Source: Capsicum annuum (Eukaryota; Streptophyta; Magnoliopsida; Solanales; Solanaceae). From it: DNA of 64,000 bases. Below, in pieces: positions 47,531-59,445 of the stretch (its first letter is position 1; every line of letters begins with the position of its first letter). Below the pieces are notes generated by a model that did not search any database, was not told the DNA's origin, and saw only the letters and a list, made by a program, of their open reading frames with translations. Location: contig NC_061121.1 of the NCBI RefSeq assembly GCF_002878395.1, positions 14,199,000-14,262,999 of the forward strand. Reading direction: 5' to 3'. Both the position numbers and the translations under genes were made by a program.

Positions 47531-48653
47531 CAACATCAGATATCCACTGACCTCCGTATTTTATCATTATTGAAACTAAAACTGAAGTTGAAGCCATTAT
47601 TTTGTATCAATTTTGAGCAAATTTACAATGGGAAAAAATTATAGGAAGCTAATTGAATGCAATTTTTGAAGATTTTCTACAAAATTTATAGAATAAGAAA
47701 GATTAATTGAAGTATCGAAAAAGGTAAAAGAATGGAGGTTTGGAAGTTTGAATGGAAAGAAAATTGTGAATGAAAAGAAAAGAAAGAAAGAGAAAGTTAC
47801 TTTAACGACATTTTCGATTATGTTTAAGTGAATGACAGTGAAGGTTAGCTAGTGAAATTAGTTTGTGGCTATTTATAGGGTATTTAATTTTGAGTGCTAT
47901 TTTTATCATATTATTTTAGTTTTAGGTGTTATTGTTGTCCTTTTCCCTTATATTTATCCATTAGTAACAGATTAATACAAAACCCAATATTAATATAAAA
48001 ACCTATAACTCTTCAATTGCTTCACTTTACATTTTACTTTCCAAGTTTTCAGAGAATTCTCATTATTTCCTCATTTTACTTTCATCTTACTTTTCTCATT
48101 CTCGTCATTCGTCAAGTTTTGATTTAGGTTTGTTTCTCTTCTTTCTTTTTTTTCTTGTGGAATTATGTTATAGTTAATTATTTTATGGAGTTAAATTTTT
48201 AATAAGTTGTCTCCAATTCTTCATTCTTCTTTATGCTCATATTTTATGTGAAGGAAACTTTCAGACAAGCTATTGTGACTAGTGACTTACAAATTGAACC
48301 ACTGAATATCCACATAATATTACTTTGAGAGATAGTAGTTTAAACGTCTTAGTAATTTGCCAACTTAATTTTAATTGGAACTACTCTTTGACCATTGTTT
48401 TTTTTTTTTAATCTTTTTAGGGAAAACATTTAATTTTTCTTCAATCACATTATAATTGTAAAAAAATCGAGAAAAAAACTGAAAAATCAAAAAAATAAAA
48501 AAAAAACGATTAAAACCGAAATATAAAAACCGATTGTATATTGGTTTGATTTGGTTTATAGATTTAGAAAATCGACATTGTTGGTTTGGTTATATTTTAA
48601 TGAAAAACCGAACCAACCCGACCTATGTACACCCCTAATCAAACACATACTAA
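47531..48653. other. AT-rich intergenic sequence
   Basis: No gene seen. The stretch 48465-48640 has AAACCGAAC/GGTTTGGTT phrases like half of a MITE of the CGGTTTGGTTT type, ending next to the large foldback element. Confidence 0.45.
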
Positions 48654-48959
48654 GTAGCCGTTTGGCCATGAAAACTAAAAATTTTTGGAGTTGGAGTTGA
48701 AGTTGAAATTGAAATTGGAGTTAGAGTTGTGTTTGGCCATGTCTTTTTTGAAAATTTTATTTTACTTTTGAAAAAACTTTTTAAAATATAATTTTATGCC
48801 CTAACTTTTACAAACTATCAAAATCACCCAAGTAAAATTTACCTACTAATGGAAAAAGAACACAATTAGTCACTATTATAAAAAGGAATAATTACATAAC
48901 TTAGCCAATATTGACTTCTAATAAACTTAATTAGCCTAGTTTCAATTAATTATAATTCA

Positions 48960-50032
48960 TAACTTTTCTCATATATTTTTTTTTTCTCTATTTTCTATTA
49001 CTTTCCTTCTTTTTTTTCCTTTTTAGTTTTTTCCCACATTTTTTTTTCGTTTTCTCTTTCTTTTCTTTTGTCAATTTTTTTTTTCATAACTATGTTTCAA
49101 TTTTTTTTTTTCGTTTTCTATTTTCCTTTTGTATTTTTTTCTTTTTCTTTTTTTCCTTTTTATTTTTTCTCCTTTTTTTTTGACTATTTTCTATTACTCT
49201 TTTTTTTTCTTCCTTTTTTCTTTTCCTTTTTTGTTTTCTCTTTCTTCTTTCTTTTTTCAATTTTTTCTTTTTCGTGTCTTTTTTTCATTTTGTCTTTTTT
49301 TTTCCCTTTCTTCTTTTCCTTTTTTATTTTTTCCTTCTTTTTTTTTTGTTTTTTTTTCTCTATTTTCTGTTATTCTCCTTCTTTTTTTATATTTTTTCTT
49401 CTTTTTCTCACATTTTTTCTCTTTTTTTTTCTTTTTTTTTTCCTTTTTTACATTTGTGCGAATTAACAAACACAAATACAAGTGTGAATTATGTTTTAAT
49501 TTTTTCTTTTTCTTTTTCATTTATATTTTTTTTCTTTTTCTTTTTTCTCCTTTTTTTGTCTATTTTCTATTACTCTTTTTTTTTCTTAATTTTTTCTTTT
49601 TCGTTTTTTTTGTTTTCTCTTTCTTCTTTCTTTTTTCAATTTTTTCTTTTCCATTGTCTTTTTTTCGTTTTGTCTTTTTTTTTTCTTTTTCTTCTTTTCC
49701 TTTTTATTTTTTTCTTTTTTTATTTTTTTTCTCTATTTTCTATTACTCATCTTCTTTTTTTGTATTTCCCCCCCTTTTTCTCACATTTTTTCTTCTTTTT
49801 TTTCTTTTTGTTTTTCTCCTTCTTTTCATTTGTGCGAACTAGCAAATACGAATACAAGTCTGAACTATGTTTCAATTTTTTCTTTTTTGTTTTCTTTTTT
49901 TTCTCTTGTATTTTTTTATTTTTTTCTCCTTTTTTTTGTCTATTTTCTATTACTCTTTTTTTTTCTTCATTTTTCTTTTCCTTTTTTTATTTCTCTTTCT
50001 TCTTTCTTTTTTCAATTTTTTTCTTTTTCTTT

Positions 50033-50063
<31 letters not shown>

Positions 50064-50076
50064 CTCCTTCTTTTCA
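48960..50076. repeat. Polypyrimidine tract with higher-order repeats
   Basis: About 1.1 kb almost purely T and C on the plus strand, broken by three copies of a block CATTTGTGCGAA(T/C)TA(A/G)C at about 49452, 49828 and 50077, each followed by ACAAATACAAGTGTGAA. Overlapping open frames on the plus strand read only Phe/Ser/Leu and are composition artefacts. Confidence 0.9.
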
Positions 50077-50960
50077 TTTGTGCGAACTAGCAAACACAAA
50101 TACAAGTGTGAACTATAAAATATAAATACAAAGGCGAATTATAACATACAAATACAAGTGGAAACTATAAAATCTAAATACAAATGCGAACTATAGCATA
50201 TAGATACAAGTGTGATCTATCATTTGTATTTTTTAATTATTGAAAAGGAACGATTGATTTTCTTTTTACGAATACTTTTTTGTATTTATTTATACGAGTT
50301 GTATTTATTGATACAAATAAATACAATTCAATTTTTTTTATAAAAATACAATATATATAAATACAATACGTATTTGTATTTTTAAAATCATTGGTTTCAT
50401 TTGTTTGTAATTGTATTTGTATCAAGTGATATTGATTTATTAACAAATACGAATAATAATTTTGACATACAAATACAAAATGGTACATTTGTATCAAATG
50501 ATACATTGCATATTTATATATTTTAGAATAAAGAAAATACAATTAATGCATTTACTTGTTTGTATACAAATACAAATGATAAATTGTACATAATCACGGC
50601 TAAATATAATATGCAATCAACTTACAAATACAAATACAAAATAATTCTTTAAAAATAAAAAGACATCGACGAAAATAGAATACAAATACAAATATAATCT
50701 AAATATACAAACACAATAAAATCATGATACAAATATAATCCAATATAATATAAAGTCAATTATAAAATACAAATACAAAACAGTTCTTTAAAATACAAGC
50801 GCGAATTATATAAAATATAAATGATGGTGCGAACTAACAAATACAAATACAAGTGCGAACTATAAAATACAAATATAAATGCGAACTACAAAATACAAAT
50901 ACAAGCGCGAACTTTAAAATACAAATACAGTTGTATCAATGAATACAAAAATATAAATGA
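50077..50960. repeat. Degenerate AATACAAAT minisatellite
   Basis: Dozens of short units built on ACAAATACAA(G/A)TG(C/T)GAACTATAA, strongest at 50085-50220 and 50810-50930, more decayed between. Continuous with the blocks embedded in the polypyrimidine tract. Confidence 0.8.
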
Positions 50961-51048
50961 CGGTGTGACTACAAATAGATAAACAATTATGGTATTTACG
51001 TTATCATCAATGACTTGTGCTCGAGTAGTTATATTTTTTAAAGATACA

Positions 51049-51235
51049 AAAAATATAAAATAGAACAAAAAAAATGATAAAGAAAATAAGTACAAAAAAG
51101 AAAATAAAAAAAATGAGATAGAAGAGAGAAAAATATATATAAAAAATGAAAAAAAATAAAATAGGAAAAATTAGAAAAAAGAAGAAGAAAAATGAGGAAA
51201 ACACGAAAAGGAAAAAAGAAAAAAGAAAAAAAATG
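51049..51235. repeat. Polypurine tract
   Basis: Almost pure A/G on the plus strand (AAAGAAAA-type runs). It is the strand-inverse in composition of the tract at 48960-50076, consistent with inverted arms of one foldback element. Confidence 0.8.
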
Positions 51236-51890
51236 GTAGTGTTTTTGGCAAGACTAAATATGTAGTGTATTTATGTTTTTATGAATACAGACCACTGAGT
51301 AAAAGTGAATACAACAGCTGTGAATCGAATACAACAGCTAAATGGTACTATATTTATATTTTATATGAATACAGACTATTGATAAAATCGAATACAGCGG
51401 GCGTAAATTGAATACAACGGCTATAAATGGTAATTATGTAAAATATGGCTATGAAAGGTGAGTTTTTCAGCAAAATATAGCTATTTTTGAAAGATTTCCT
51501 TATAAAAATAATTACATATACATGGTCATATTTAATGAATTTCAATTATGACATATATAATATTTACAATAATAGTCGTTTTCTCATATTTGAAAATTTT
51601 AAATATGAATGTTATATTAACAGATCACTGTTTCCTGTTTTTTAGATATCAAATATTATTTTTCAAACAAATTTATTTTTTTAGAAATTTGTTTAATTTA
51701 TTTCCTTCATTTTCCGTTCCTAAAATATAGAAAATGATGAGTTGTTATTAAATTTTAGGATGCCGCTAATTTATTTCTTTAAGTTTTTTATACATGAAAG
51801 ATTTTACTGTGTGTGAATAAATTATTTCTATGTAAAACATGTTTTGCATATTTATGGTATATTATATCATATACCATAAATATATAAATA

Positions 51891-52106
51891 TGCTTAGTAT
51901 GTTTCTTTATACTTTGTATTTATATATATGTGTGTATATGGTATATACATGGTATAAACTTCATATATAACATACTTTGTATATTTATGTTATAAATATG
52001 CTTAGTATGTTTCTTAATACTTTGTATATTTATATATGTGTGTATATGGTATATACATGGTATAAACTTTATATATAACATACTTTGTATATTTCTATTA
52101 TAAATA
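51891..52106. repeat. 108-bp tandem duplication
   Basis: TGCTTAGTATGTTTCTT at 51891 and 51999 begins two near-identical 108-bp units with GTGTGTATATGGTATATACA and ATATATAACATACTTTGTAT in the same places. Confidence 0.85.
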
Positions 52107-52569
52107 CAATACTTTATATATTTATGGGTTAAATATAAATTAGCAATAAAATAATGTTTTAAATAAGGGAGAAAATTAAATAAGGGATAAAAATAATGAT
52201 GAGAGAGAAAAAAAGATATATATTAATTAGGATAGCATTAAGTTTGAAATTATAATTATCTTATTCTTTAAAACTGCTATATACGTAATATTGAAAAAGT
52301 AATGTTATAAGGAGAGTTTTATGTAAAAATTTAAAAGATTGGGGTTATATGTAATAATAATAAAAGTTGAAGTTGGAGTTGAAAAATTGTGAAAACACCA
52401 CAATTTCCAACTCCATAAAAAATTTTCGGAAAAAAATAAAAAATCTCCATGGCCAAATGGGCCCTAAAACTTAGGAAGATTTTTAAAGTTTCTAATAAAA
52501 AAAAGTAAAGCATCTAATACCCTAAATTATGACCGAATTCGCTACGACACACTCTAACTTCACAAGGGT

Positions 52570-52745
52570 TGTATTATCCCCTAAACTCAATTTTGTATAT
52601 TTTTGTCACACTTTTTAGCTGATGTGATACTTTTTTAGCTGACGTAACACCTTTAACGCGAGTCTCATTTTTATGTTATAAAAGTGTCATGTCCGCACAA
52701 AAGGATGACAAAAATACATTAAAATTGAGTTCAGGGTAATAGGAT
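52570..52745. mobile_element. Small foldback MITE
   Basis: ATTATCCCCTAAACTCAATT on the left and AATTGAGTTCAGGGTAATAG on the right form inverted ends. Inner arms pair GTATATTTTTGTCA with TGACAAAAATAC. Relative of 29960-30131. Confidence 0.6.
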
Positions 52746-52797
52746 TGAAATGTGTCGTAACAACTTTAGTCATAGTCCCCAAAAAGGTACTCCCTCC

Positions 52798-53216
52798 ATT
52801 TCAAAATAAATAAATTATTGAGCTACTCCCTGTGTCCCATTTTACTTGTCCAAAATTTCTTAATTTGATTTCTTATTTTACTTGTTATTTTTCATTAATC
52901 AAGACAAGATAATTTTTTTTTTCTTTTTTATCCTTAGTATTAATTGTTTCTTCTCCAAATTAAAATGTAAACATCATTTTAATAAGAGTACTACGATAAA
53001 ATAGGATGAAGGGAGTATTTTTTTAATGTTCAAAATAAATATATTGTCCATTTTTAAAAGACATGTTGGAAATTTCTTTTAATTTTATCTTTTTATTTAA
53101 TGAGGTTTTTAAGTCATATTTTTTGAAAAAATAATTTAAGAATAATTAAAGGGTAATCGTGAAAAGTAATTTATATTTTAAGAATAATTTAATTATTTTA
53201 AAATAGAGGGAGAGTA
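52798..53216. mobile_element. Nested pair of Stowaway-like MITEs
   Basis: The outer element runs from TACTCCCTCCATTTCAAAAT (52798) to ATAGAGGGAGAGTA (53216). Inside it, 52824-53017 runs from TACTCCCTGTGTCCCATTTT to GGATGAAGGGAGTA, splitting the outer one. TA is present at each border. Confidence 0.65.
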
Positions 53217-53499
53217 TAAAAAAATAAAAAATACCAAGTCATAATAAATGTTTAAATGAGCGCATGGCCACATGACTGGATAATATTATCTTGGCGCCTT
53301 TTCGTTATTGTAAGGTCATGGCCATTCTTCTCTTTCTTGTATGACTAGTAGCAAAACTAACTAGTGCCACCGTCAAGGCGTGTGCAAAATTAAATATACG
53401 ATCATAATATCTAATATTTAACCTTTATACGTCGACTAAGAGTGTGCATCAGACCCTTCTTCGCCTAAGGTGGCTCTGAGTGGCTGAGAAACAAAGAAT

Positions 53500-56400
53500 A
53501 TGCTGGCATTTCTCTCAACCAGAACAGGTGGTGTTCTTCCACCAACACTTGTGTTTGGACCCAACGTAAAATGGTCGAAGAATTCGAGACGTTTAAGGAT
53601 GTTTGCTGGTGAATTTCCAGATTTTCTGCCTAAACAAGTTGAAGATATCAAAGACCTTTATGCTAGAAAGTTGGCTTCAAGAATTGAGAGACTGCCTGTA
53701 AGCTTTTCATTTTCTTTGTTACTTTCAAAATGTGATACTACTTCCTCTATTCCAATTTGTGTAACGATGTTTGATTGTGTTGGTTTAAAACCGTTAAAAG
53801 GGAAATAACGCAGGAATTTAATTCAAAAGCTGGCCGCTGAGAATATGCAGAGAGGTTGATTATTTTTTTGTAAAAGCCATCTATAATTGATCATCTACTT
53901 AACAACTTAAATAGTTGTTATTACAACTAAAAATAGGACAAATAAACAACCTATTTCTATCAAAATTAAAATAACTAATTAGTTTCCTACCAAAGATAGG
54001 ACTCCTAATTTAACTAGGATTTGTACGTTAAAAGGAAAAGGCCGGAGAAAAAAGAGAAAAAAAGCTGCATTCTTAAAGCAACTTTCAACAGATTGATCTA
54101 TGATGGAAAGAAAGGCTTTTTAAAATTATTTGTTTAAAATAAGTTGGAGTATTTGTGTGTGCATAAATAATATTAAATGTAAATTTAAAGGTAAATTGTT
54201 ACTCATGTTTCAATTAGTTTGACTGCTTTTGACTTGGCACCGACTTTAAGAAAGTACAAAAGTTTTGTGAATTTTATAGTTTTAAATTAAAGATATCCCT
54301 TTTTGTTGGTTGTTTTTATGTTTTTTGTTATATTTGTTATTTGTGCTGAGCCGGAGGTCTATCGGAAACCGCCTCTGTACTTCAACTGAGGTAACGGTAT
54401 GGATTGTGTACATTTTACCCTTCCTATACTCCACTTTGTGGGAAATGTTGTTGTTGAAACTATAGATATGTGGAATATGTCAAAATGTATTTTCATCTTG
54501 TGGTTTTGGTCTTAAACATGTCACGTATAAAGCTGAAATTAAAGTGTTGTCGAAAACAACAACAACAACAAACCCAGTGTATTCCCACTTAGTGGGGTCT
54601 GGGAAGGGTAAGATGTACGCAGTCCATACCACTACCTCCGAAGAAGTGAAGTGTTGTCGAAAAATAAGGAGATATTCTTTTTTAAATGAAAAAGTAAGAC
54701 AAACAAATTGAAACAAGACTAGTGCTTTATAACATGAAATCTATACTACTAGATTTGCGACATGGATGAAGATACTCAATGCAGCTACGACGGTATATGT
54801 TTATGTCTCTGAATCTTGACGTTAGATATGAATTAGTTTACAAGGAACAAGAGACCACATTTTTTGCTCTTCTTAAAGCTATATAGAAGTGGCATGGTGT
54901 CAAACACTTCAGAACATCCCAACATGGAAGGAGTATCATATTCTGGGGAGCAAGGACTGTGTTTCATTAACTTGTGATTGTTTAGGTGCAACTTATAGTA
55001 GAGGCGAATCCATAATTTTGAGAATTTGGGTGCTGACTAGTGACTACTACTTGACAGTGACACACTACTTTGTGGCAAGCCGTGTGGATTTAGTACGAAT
55101 ATATATTTACAAGATATTTTCATGTACACACGCTCACTTGGAATAGAATGCAGCGGGCATGGATGCACCCATTGTAGAGGTGTCCAACCATCATATGCGA
55201 CTTAATCATTCTTCTTTTATGTATTTTGTCCTTATAATCTTAATAAAGTCACATATCCAGATATATTGCTCTGAATTGAATTAAACATTCTCTTTCTTTA
55301 TGAAGTTTTGGTTACTGCCTTTGTTTGATGGTCCAGCTTCATTGCTGGTTCATTTTAGGTAGACTTATCGAAGGGATGTGTCATGAGTAGTTGTGTGAAG
55401 CCAGAAGAACAGACACAGACCAATCCAGTTGTGCTTCTCCATGGTTTTGATAGGTACATGTCATGCCAAGCTAATAGTTCTGACCACTTTCTCTTGCTGT
55501 GTTTGTGTTATTCATTATCTCTCATTGTTCAGTTCATGTTTAGAGTGGAGATACACTCTTCCGATGCTTGAGGAGGCTGGGTTGGAGACATGGGCAGTTG
55601 ATATCCTTGGATGGGGTTTCTCTGATTTAGGTACTTTTCATGTTCTGGCTCTTTCTCAGTTTTTATTTGTCGAAAAGATTTTGCAAACAAAAACGAAGAC
55701 TTGCTCATGGTTTGTGTCGTTTTGTTTCATGTGACATTTAAGAAAGGCTTCCGTCATGTGATGTAGTTTCCAAGCGTGATCATCTTTACCAGGTACCTCC
55801 TAATTCTAAAATATGGCCTAATCTAGTGTGTACAAACTTGAAAGGTTGGAATTAGTCTCTTTCATCACACATTCTAATAAATGTTATATCGCATATCTAA
55901 GTTCAAACTTAAGGTAAAGCTAACCTTCAATTTTTCCGTAGTAGTACACTATAATACTTAGTAAGCAGTGACATGTACCACAGTTATACCCCATTGTTCG
56001 TTGGTAAGATATCACAATCATGCAGCATTATGAAGGGGCACCCTTGCTTTCTTAGTATGCAGCGACGCGCACCACAGTTGTACTCCATTTTTCGGTGGCA
56101 TGGTATCACAGATATGCAGCATTGTGTAGGGGTACCCTTGCTTACAGGGCACAGGCCTACACTAGGAAATTATGGAAATAGTGTGTATTTGTCTAAGTTT
56201 ATCTGTAAAACAACTAAAAAGATAATAAAGGTCAGGCAGATCTCCTTCCTGAAAGATCATGTTGAAGAATCAGTCAGATAATAAAATTTTGAAAGAATTT
56301 TCTATTTGCATGTTTTGATAGTTTTCAGTTTCGTTGTTCTTTCAGCTGTGGTCTACCTACATCAAGAGGCCAATGGTACTTGTTGGACCTAGTCTTGGAT

Positions 56401-58276
56401 CTGCGGTTGCTATTGACTTTTCTGTCAAATATCCAGAAGCAGTAAGTACATTCAGTAACTTTGGTTGCTTGTCCAGATGTTGTAGATTTCTTTCTAGTAT
56501 GACGAAGGTACTATTTTATGCTCACCGCAAGTAGCTTTAATGTTATCAGGTTGATAGGCTGGTTTTAATTGATGCAAGTGTTTATACGGAAGGTACTGGA
56601 AACCTTGCAACCTTACCCAAAGCCGTAGCTTATGCTGGGGTGAGTTAGCTCCTAGTCCTCTTATAACAAAAGGATACATTCTACGCCAGATTGAATTGTT
56701 TCGTGTAACATAACATATATGTAACAATGTCTGTGGTTTATTAACAACTTGGTTTATGATTAGCAAACACAAGTAGTAAAACAACAGAAACTTTTGCCTA
56801 GTTGCTAGTGATGGTTGATCAACTTAATCGATCATAGTTTAGCATCCGTTATACTGGCTCTCATTGTCTGTCAGATCTTTCTCTTAATGCTGCAAAACAC
56901 TGAACTCTTAATATCAATTTGTTACCATACAATATTCTATTAAAGGGAAAGACCAGTGATATAAATATACTCAGATATGTTTCAATACTTTGACTATCTT
57001 CCATCTGTATTTCTTGTTCTTTTTGCTAATCTGAGAACAACTTGCTGCAGGTCTACTTGTTGAAAAGTGTCCCACTTCGCTTATATGCAACATCATTAGC
57101 TTTCAATGGCTTACCATTAGATACCTGCATAGACTGGACAAATGTAAGTTTTGACCCATTGATCTTTTCTAGAAACCTGAAGGTCGCGGGGATCAGATAT
57201 TCATATTTTTGATGCTCTTAGCTCTACACTTTCTGATTATCTGGTTTTCTATCCAGATTGGCCGCTTACATTGTTTATTACCTTGGTGGGAGGATGCTTT
57301 GGTGAATTTCATGACCAGTGGAGGTTACAATGTCATTTCTCAGATAGAACATGTATGTTCCGATTTACTAAATTTTCTCAAGTGTTTCCTAAATAGACAT
57401 GTCGTTTGTTACCTTTCGTTACTTTCTTTTTGCATTGACTCTAGTATCAAGCAACACTTTCTCGCTGTATTTAGTAGACAATGACGATCATGGAGACTAG
57501 CAATACTGAGTTTAATCTTAACATAGTTGCTATTCGGGCATGCAGTTGTTGGCGTATAAATACAGGAACTCCTGGGGACTGGTTTAGTTTTGAAAAATCT
57601 GTTTAAATAAGAGAGATGCATTCTGTTGTATTGTTGTAAAACAGACCAGACGAGGGATATTCCATAAGTATTAACTGCAAACACTGCTGAACTTCTCTGG
57701 AAATTACAAACCTACTAGCTTTAGACGTCATTAAAATCATTCATGTGGTATGTAAACTAGTGGATCTTGAGGCTGATCGATCCAACTTGTTTCTGATTCT
57801 GCTATTACATGCCATGAGAGTGTTTCTAGCTGTAGCTCCATTTCTACGTTGTCTACTGGTTACCTGCTTGTCGCAATGGAAAATTGTACAGCATTCTCAT
57901 GCTAGGACACCTGTTAATTGTTATGCAGGTCAAGCAAAAAACACTAATAATTTGGGGTGAAGATGATCAGATTATCGACTACAAACTAGCAGTGGTATGT
58001 TTCTTTCTAACTTAGGAACAATATAACCTGTTAGCGCCTAGATGCCTTATATTCAATACACGGAGTGTTACTGAAGTGTCCATTGACTTTTATGTTTGCC
58101 AGAGATTGCACTGTGAACTTCCTAATGCAATTCTGCGCCAAATACCAAAGTGCGGCCATATCCCTCATGTGGAGAAGCCTGATGCTGTCTCCAGGTTGAT
58201 AGTGGACTTTGTTCGCGATGACCAATCACAAAAGGCAAATCCTGAATCGGTCTCTACCATCTCAGTTGCAGCTTGA
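53500..58276 (+). CDS. Alpha/beta-hydrolase, tandem copy C (10 exons)
   Basis: Exons: 53500-53697, 55359-55453, 55533-55630, 55743-55792, 56346-56441, 56550-56639, 57051-57143, 57257-57352, 57929-57994, 58103-58276. All GT-AG; 1056 bp in frame, 351 aa. Oxyanion HGFD at 94-97; nucleophile elbow GPSLG with Ser163; WGEDDQ with Asp285; CGH with His313. An [10 protein letters not shown] segment at about 244-253 lies in the cap region. The C-terminal tail is shorter than in A and B: two extra bases near 58268 relative to the paralogues create an early TGA, and the following sequence still aligns with the tail of B. Intron 1 (1.7 kb) carries two SINE modules. The cell site is not clear; no strong signal peptide is visible. 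From memory it resembles Arabidopsis AT1G13820-type hydrolases of unknown substrate. Confidence 0.9.
54344..54457 (+). mobile_element. SINE (Au/SolS-like) in hydrolase C intron 1
   Basis: GCTGAGCCGGAGGTCTATCG, GAAACCGCCTCTGTAC, GGTAACGGTATGGATTGTGT and ACTTTGTGGGA, with a TTGTTGTTG tail. A longer copy, reaching further 5' than most modules in the window. Confidence 0.65.
54553..54655 (-). mobile_element. SINE (Au/SolS-like), reverse orientation, intron 1 of C
   Basis: ACAACAACAACAAACCCAGT, then TTCCCACTTAGTGGGGTCTG and ATGTACGCAGTCCATACCAC. It lies about 100 bp from a forward copy, forming an inverted pair inside the intron. Confidence 0.65.
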
Positions 58277-58474
58277 TTGCTGGTACTTGTACGAGCAGAT
58301 AGTTAGCATATCTCACGCGTGAATATCCTTCTTCCTGATTCTACTTAGCGATGAGGTTAGTTTGCCAGCTTCAATGGTGAATATGCTCTCATTCTTTGAG
58401 CACCGTCGACCAGTATGGCCTTCATATTGGTTATCAATGGTGCTTTGGTGCTTTGGCATCCAGTAGAGAAGTGT

Positions 58475-58480
58475 AATAAA
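58475..58480 (+). promoter_or_regulatory. Candidate poly(A) signal of hydrolase C
   Basis: AATAAA in GTGTAATAAACTGAA, about 200 bases after the stop. The surrounding CTTTGGCATCCAGTA-type sequence matches the 3' flank of copy B. Confidence 0.55.
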
Positions 58481-58747
58481 CTGAATACTCAAGCAGAGAG
58501 TATTAGCTTATTGCTTTAGCATTCTGGTGGTCATCAGTCCGTACTAGTAGTTGTAGTATCGCCCCTATAGTTTCGGGTCCTTCGAATTCTGTTATTATTT
58601 GTTGTCTTGTCTTGTACTTTGACTATCATTTTAGTTTGTTGTAGTTATAGTCCTCTACTATTTGAGGTTTTTGTTACTATTTGTTATTTCTTGTACAGTA
58701 CAAGTTGTATTTTTATTATTTCTGGATTGCTTTAGACTGTTTTTTTC

Positions 58748-58862
58748 CATGAGTCGAGGGTCTATCAAAATCAGCCTCTCTGCCATTAAGATAGAGGTAA
58801 GGTTTGCGTAGGCTCTGCTCTTCCTAGGCCATTTTGTGGGATTAAACTGGGTATGTTGTTGT
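58748..58862 (+). mobile_element. SINE (Au/SolS-like) downstream of hydrolase C
   Basis: GAGTCGAGGGTCTATCAAAA, AGCCTCTCTGCC, GGTAAGGTTTGCGTAGGCTC, TTTTGTGGGATTAAACTGGG, then GTATGTTGTTGTT. Confidence 0.6.
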
Positions 58863-59305
58863 TTCCGGTACATGTTTCGTCCAGCACATGCTTAATCTTA
58901 TTTTATGCCAATCACCAGTTATTATGAACTAATGTGACTTGCTCTTGATATGTCTTGTGGTACAACAAAAGTGCAACACTTCACATACTATTATTTTCTT
59001 AAGGGGACTCTACATTAAGTTCAAAGGTTTGTAACTGGTTTATAAAAAGTAGTTCCCAAGTCATTATCCCTTATTAAATCATTAAAATACACAGGCATGT
59101 GCAATAATGTCACCATCCAAGTGAAACAATTATATGAAAAGAAACCAAACAAGTTTGCAGTCCACACATACACTTCACCTTGCCCTTTTTGCCTACATAA
59201 ACCAAACAAGATTAAAAAAAAAAATACATCTTGCTTTGAAACTTCTTAAAGCTGTTAATGCACTTTTACACCTAACCGCAACTAACATGGTGTCCCGACT
59301 AGCTT
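58863..59305. other. Intergenic sequence between hydrolase C and the PDCB-type gene
   Basis: No gene or element recognised. Convergent orientation: the two genes on either side end toward this spacer. Confidence 0.5.
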
Positions 59306-59445
59306 ATGTGCACGGCAATTACACTAAATACATCGCGCACATAATTTTTACTCATTTCATTGACTATTTTTACTCATGTGCACGGCAATTACACTAAATA
59401 CATCGCGCACATAATTTTTACTCATTTCATTGACTATTTTTACTC
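59306..59445. repeat. Exact 70-bp tandem duplication
   Basis: Two 70-bp units start ATGTGCACGGCAATTACACT at 59306 and 59376 and appear identical. A third, partial piece ACTCATTTCATTGACTA follows. Identity suggests a recent duplication. Confidence 0.9.

Larger units (their letters stand above)
48654..52464. mobile_element. Large foldback element with TAA target duplication
   Basis: The left end GTAGCCGTTTGGCCATGA pairs with the right end, which reverse-complemented reads GGGCCCATTTGGCCATGG. Both sides carry TAA (48651-48653 and 52465-52467). The TIR type and 3-bp target fit Tourist/PIF-Harbinger-like elements. Next to the ends, GGAGTTGGAGTTGAAGTTG on the left matches the inverse of AACTCC-type sequence on the right. 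The interior is non-coding: polypyrimidine, then AATACAAAT repeats, then polypurine. It may contain a second nested element whose ends lie near 48885 and 51510. Confidence 0.6.

Noticed and set aside
47480..47560. Possible promoter because of TATAC-rich phrases
   Set aside because: The phrases are units of a tandem repeat, not positioned before any gene.
49068..50125. Long overlapping plus-strand open frames rich in Phe, Ser and Leu (up to 283 codons)
   Set aside because: They are produced by the polypyrimidine tract, in which stop codons cannot easily occur. They exist in several frames at once and have no domain.
50077..50960. Regularly spaced short repeats resembling a CRISPR array
   Set aside because: Units are contiguous, AT-rich and degenerate, with no unique spacers and no cas genes, and the DNA is a plant nuclear genome.
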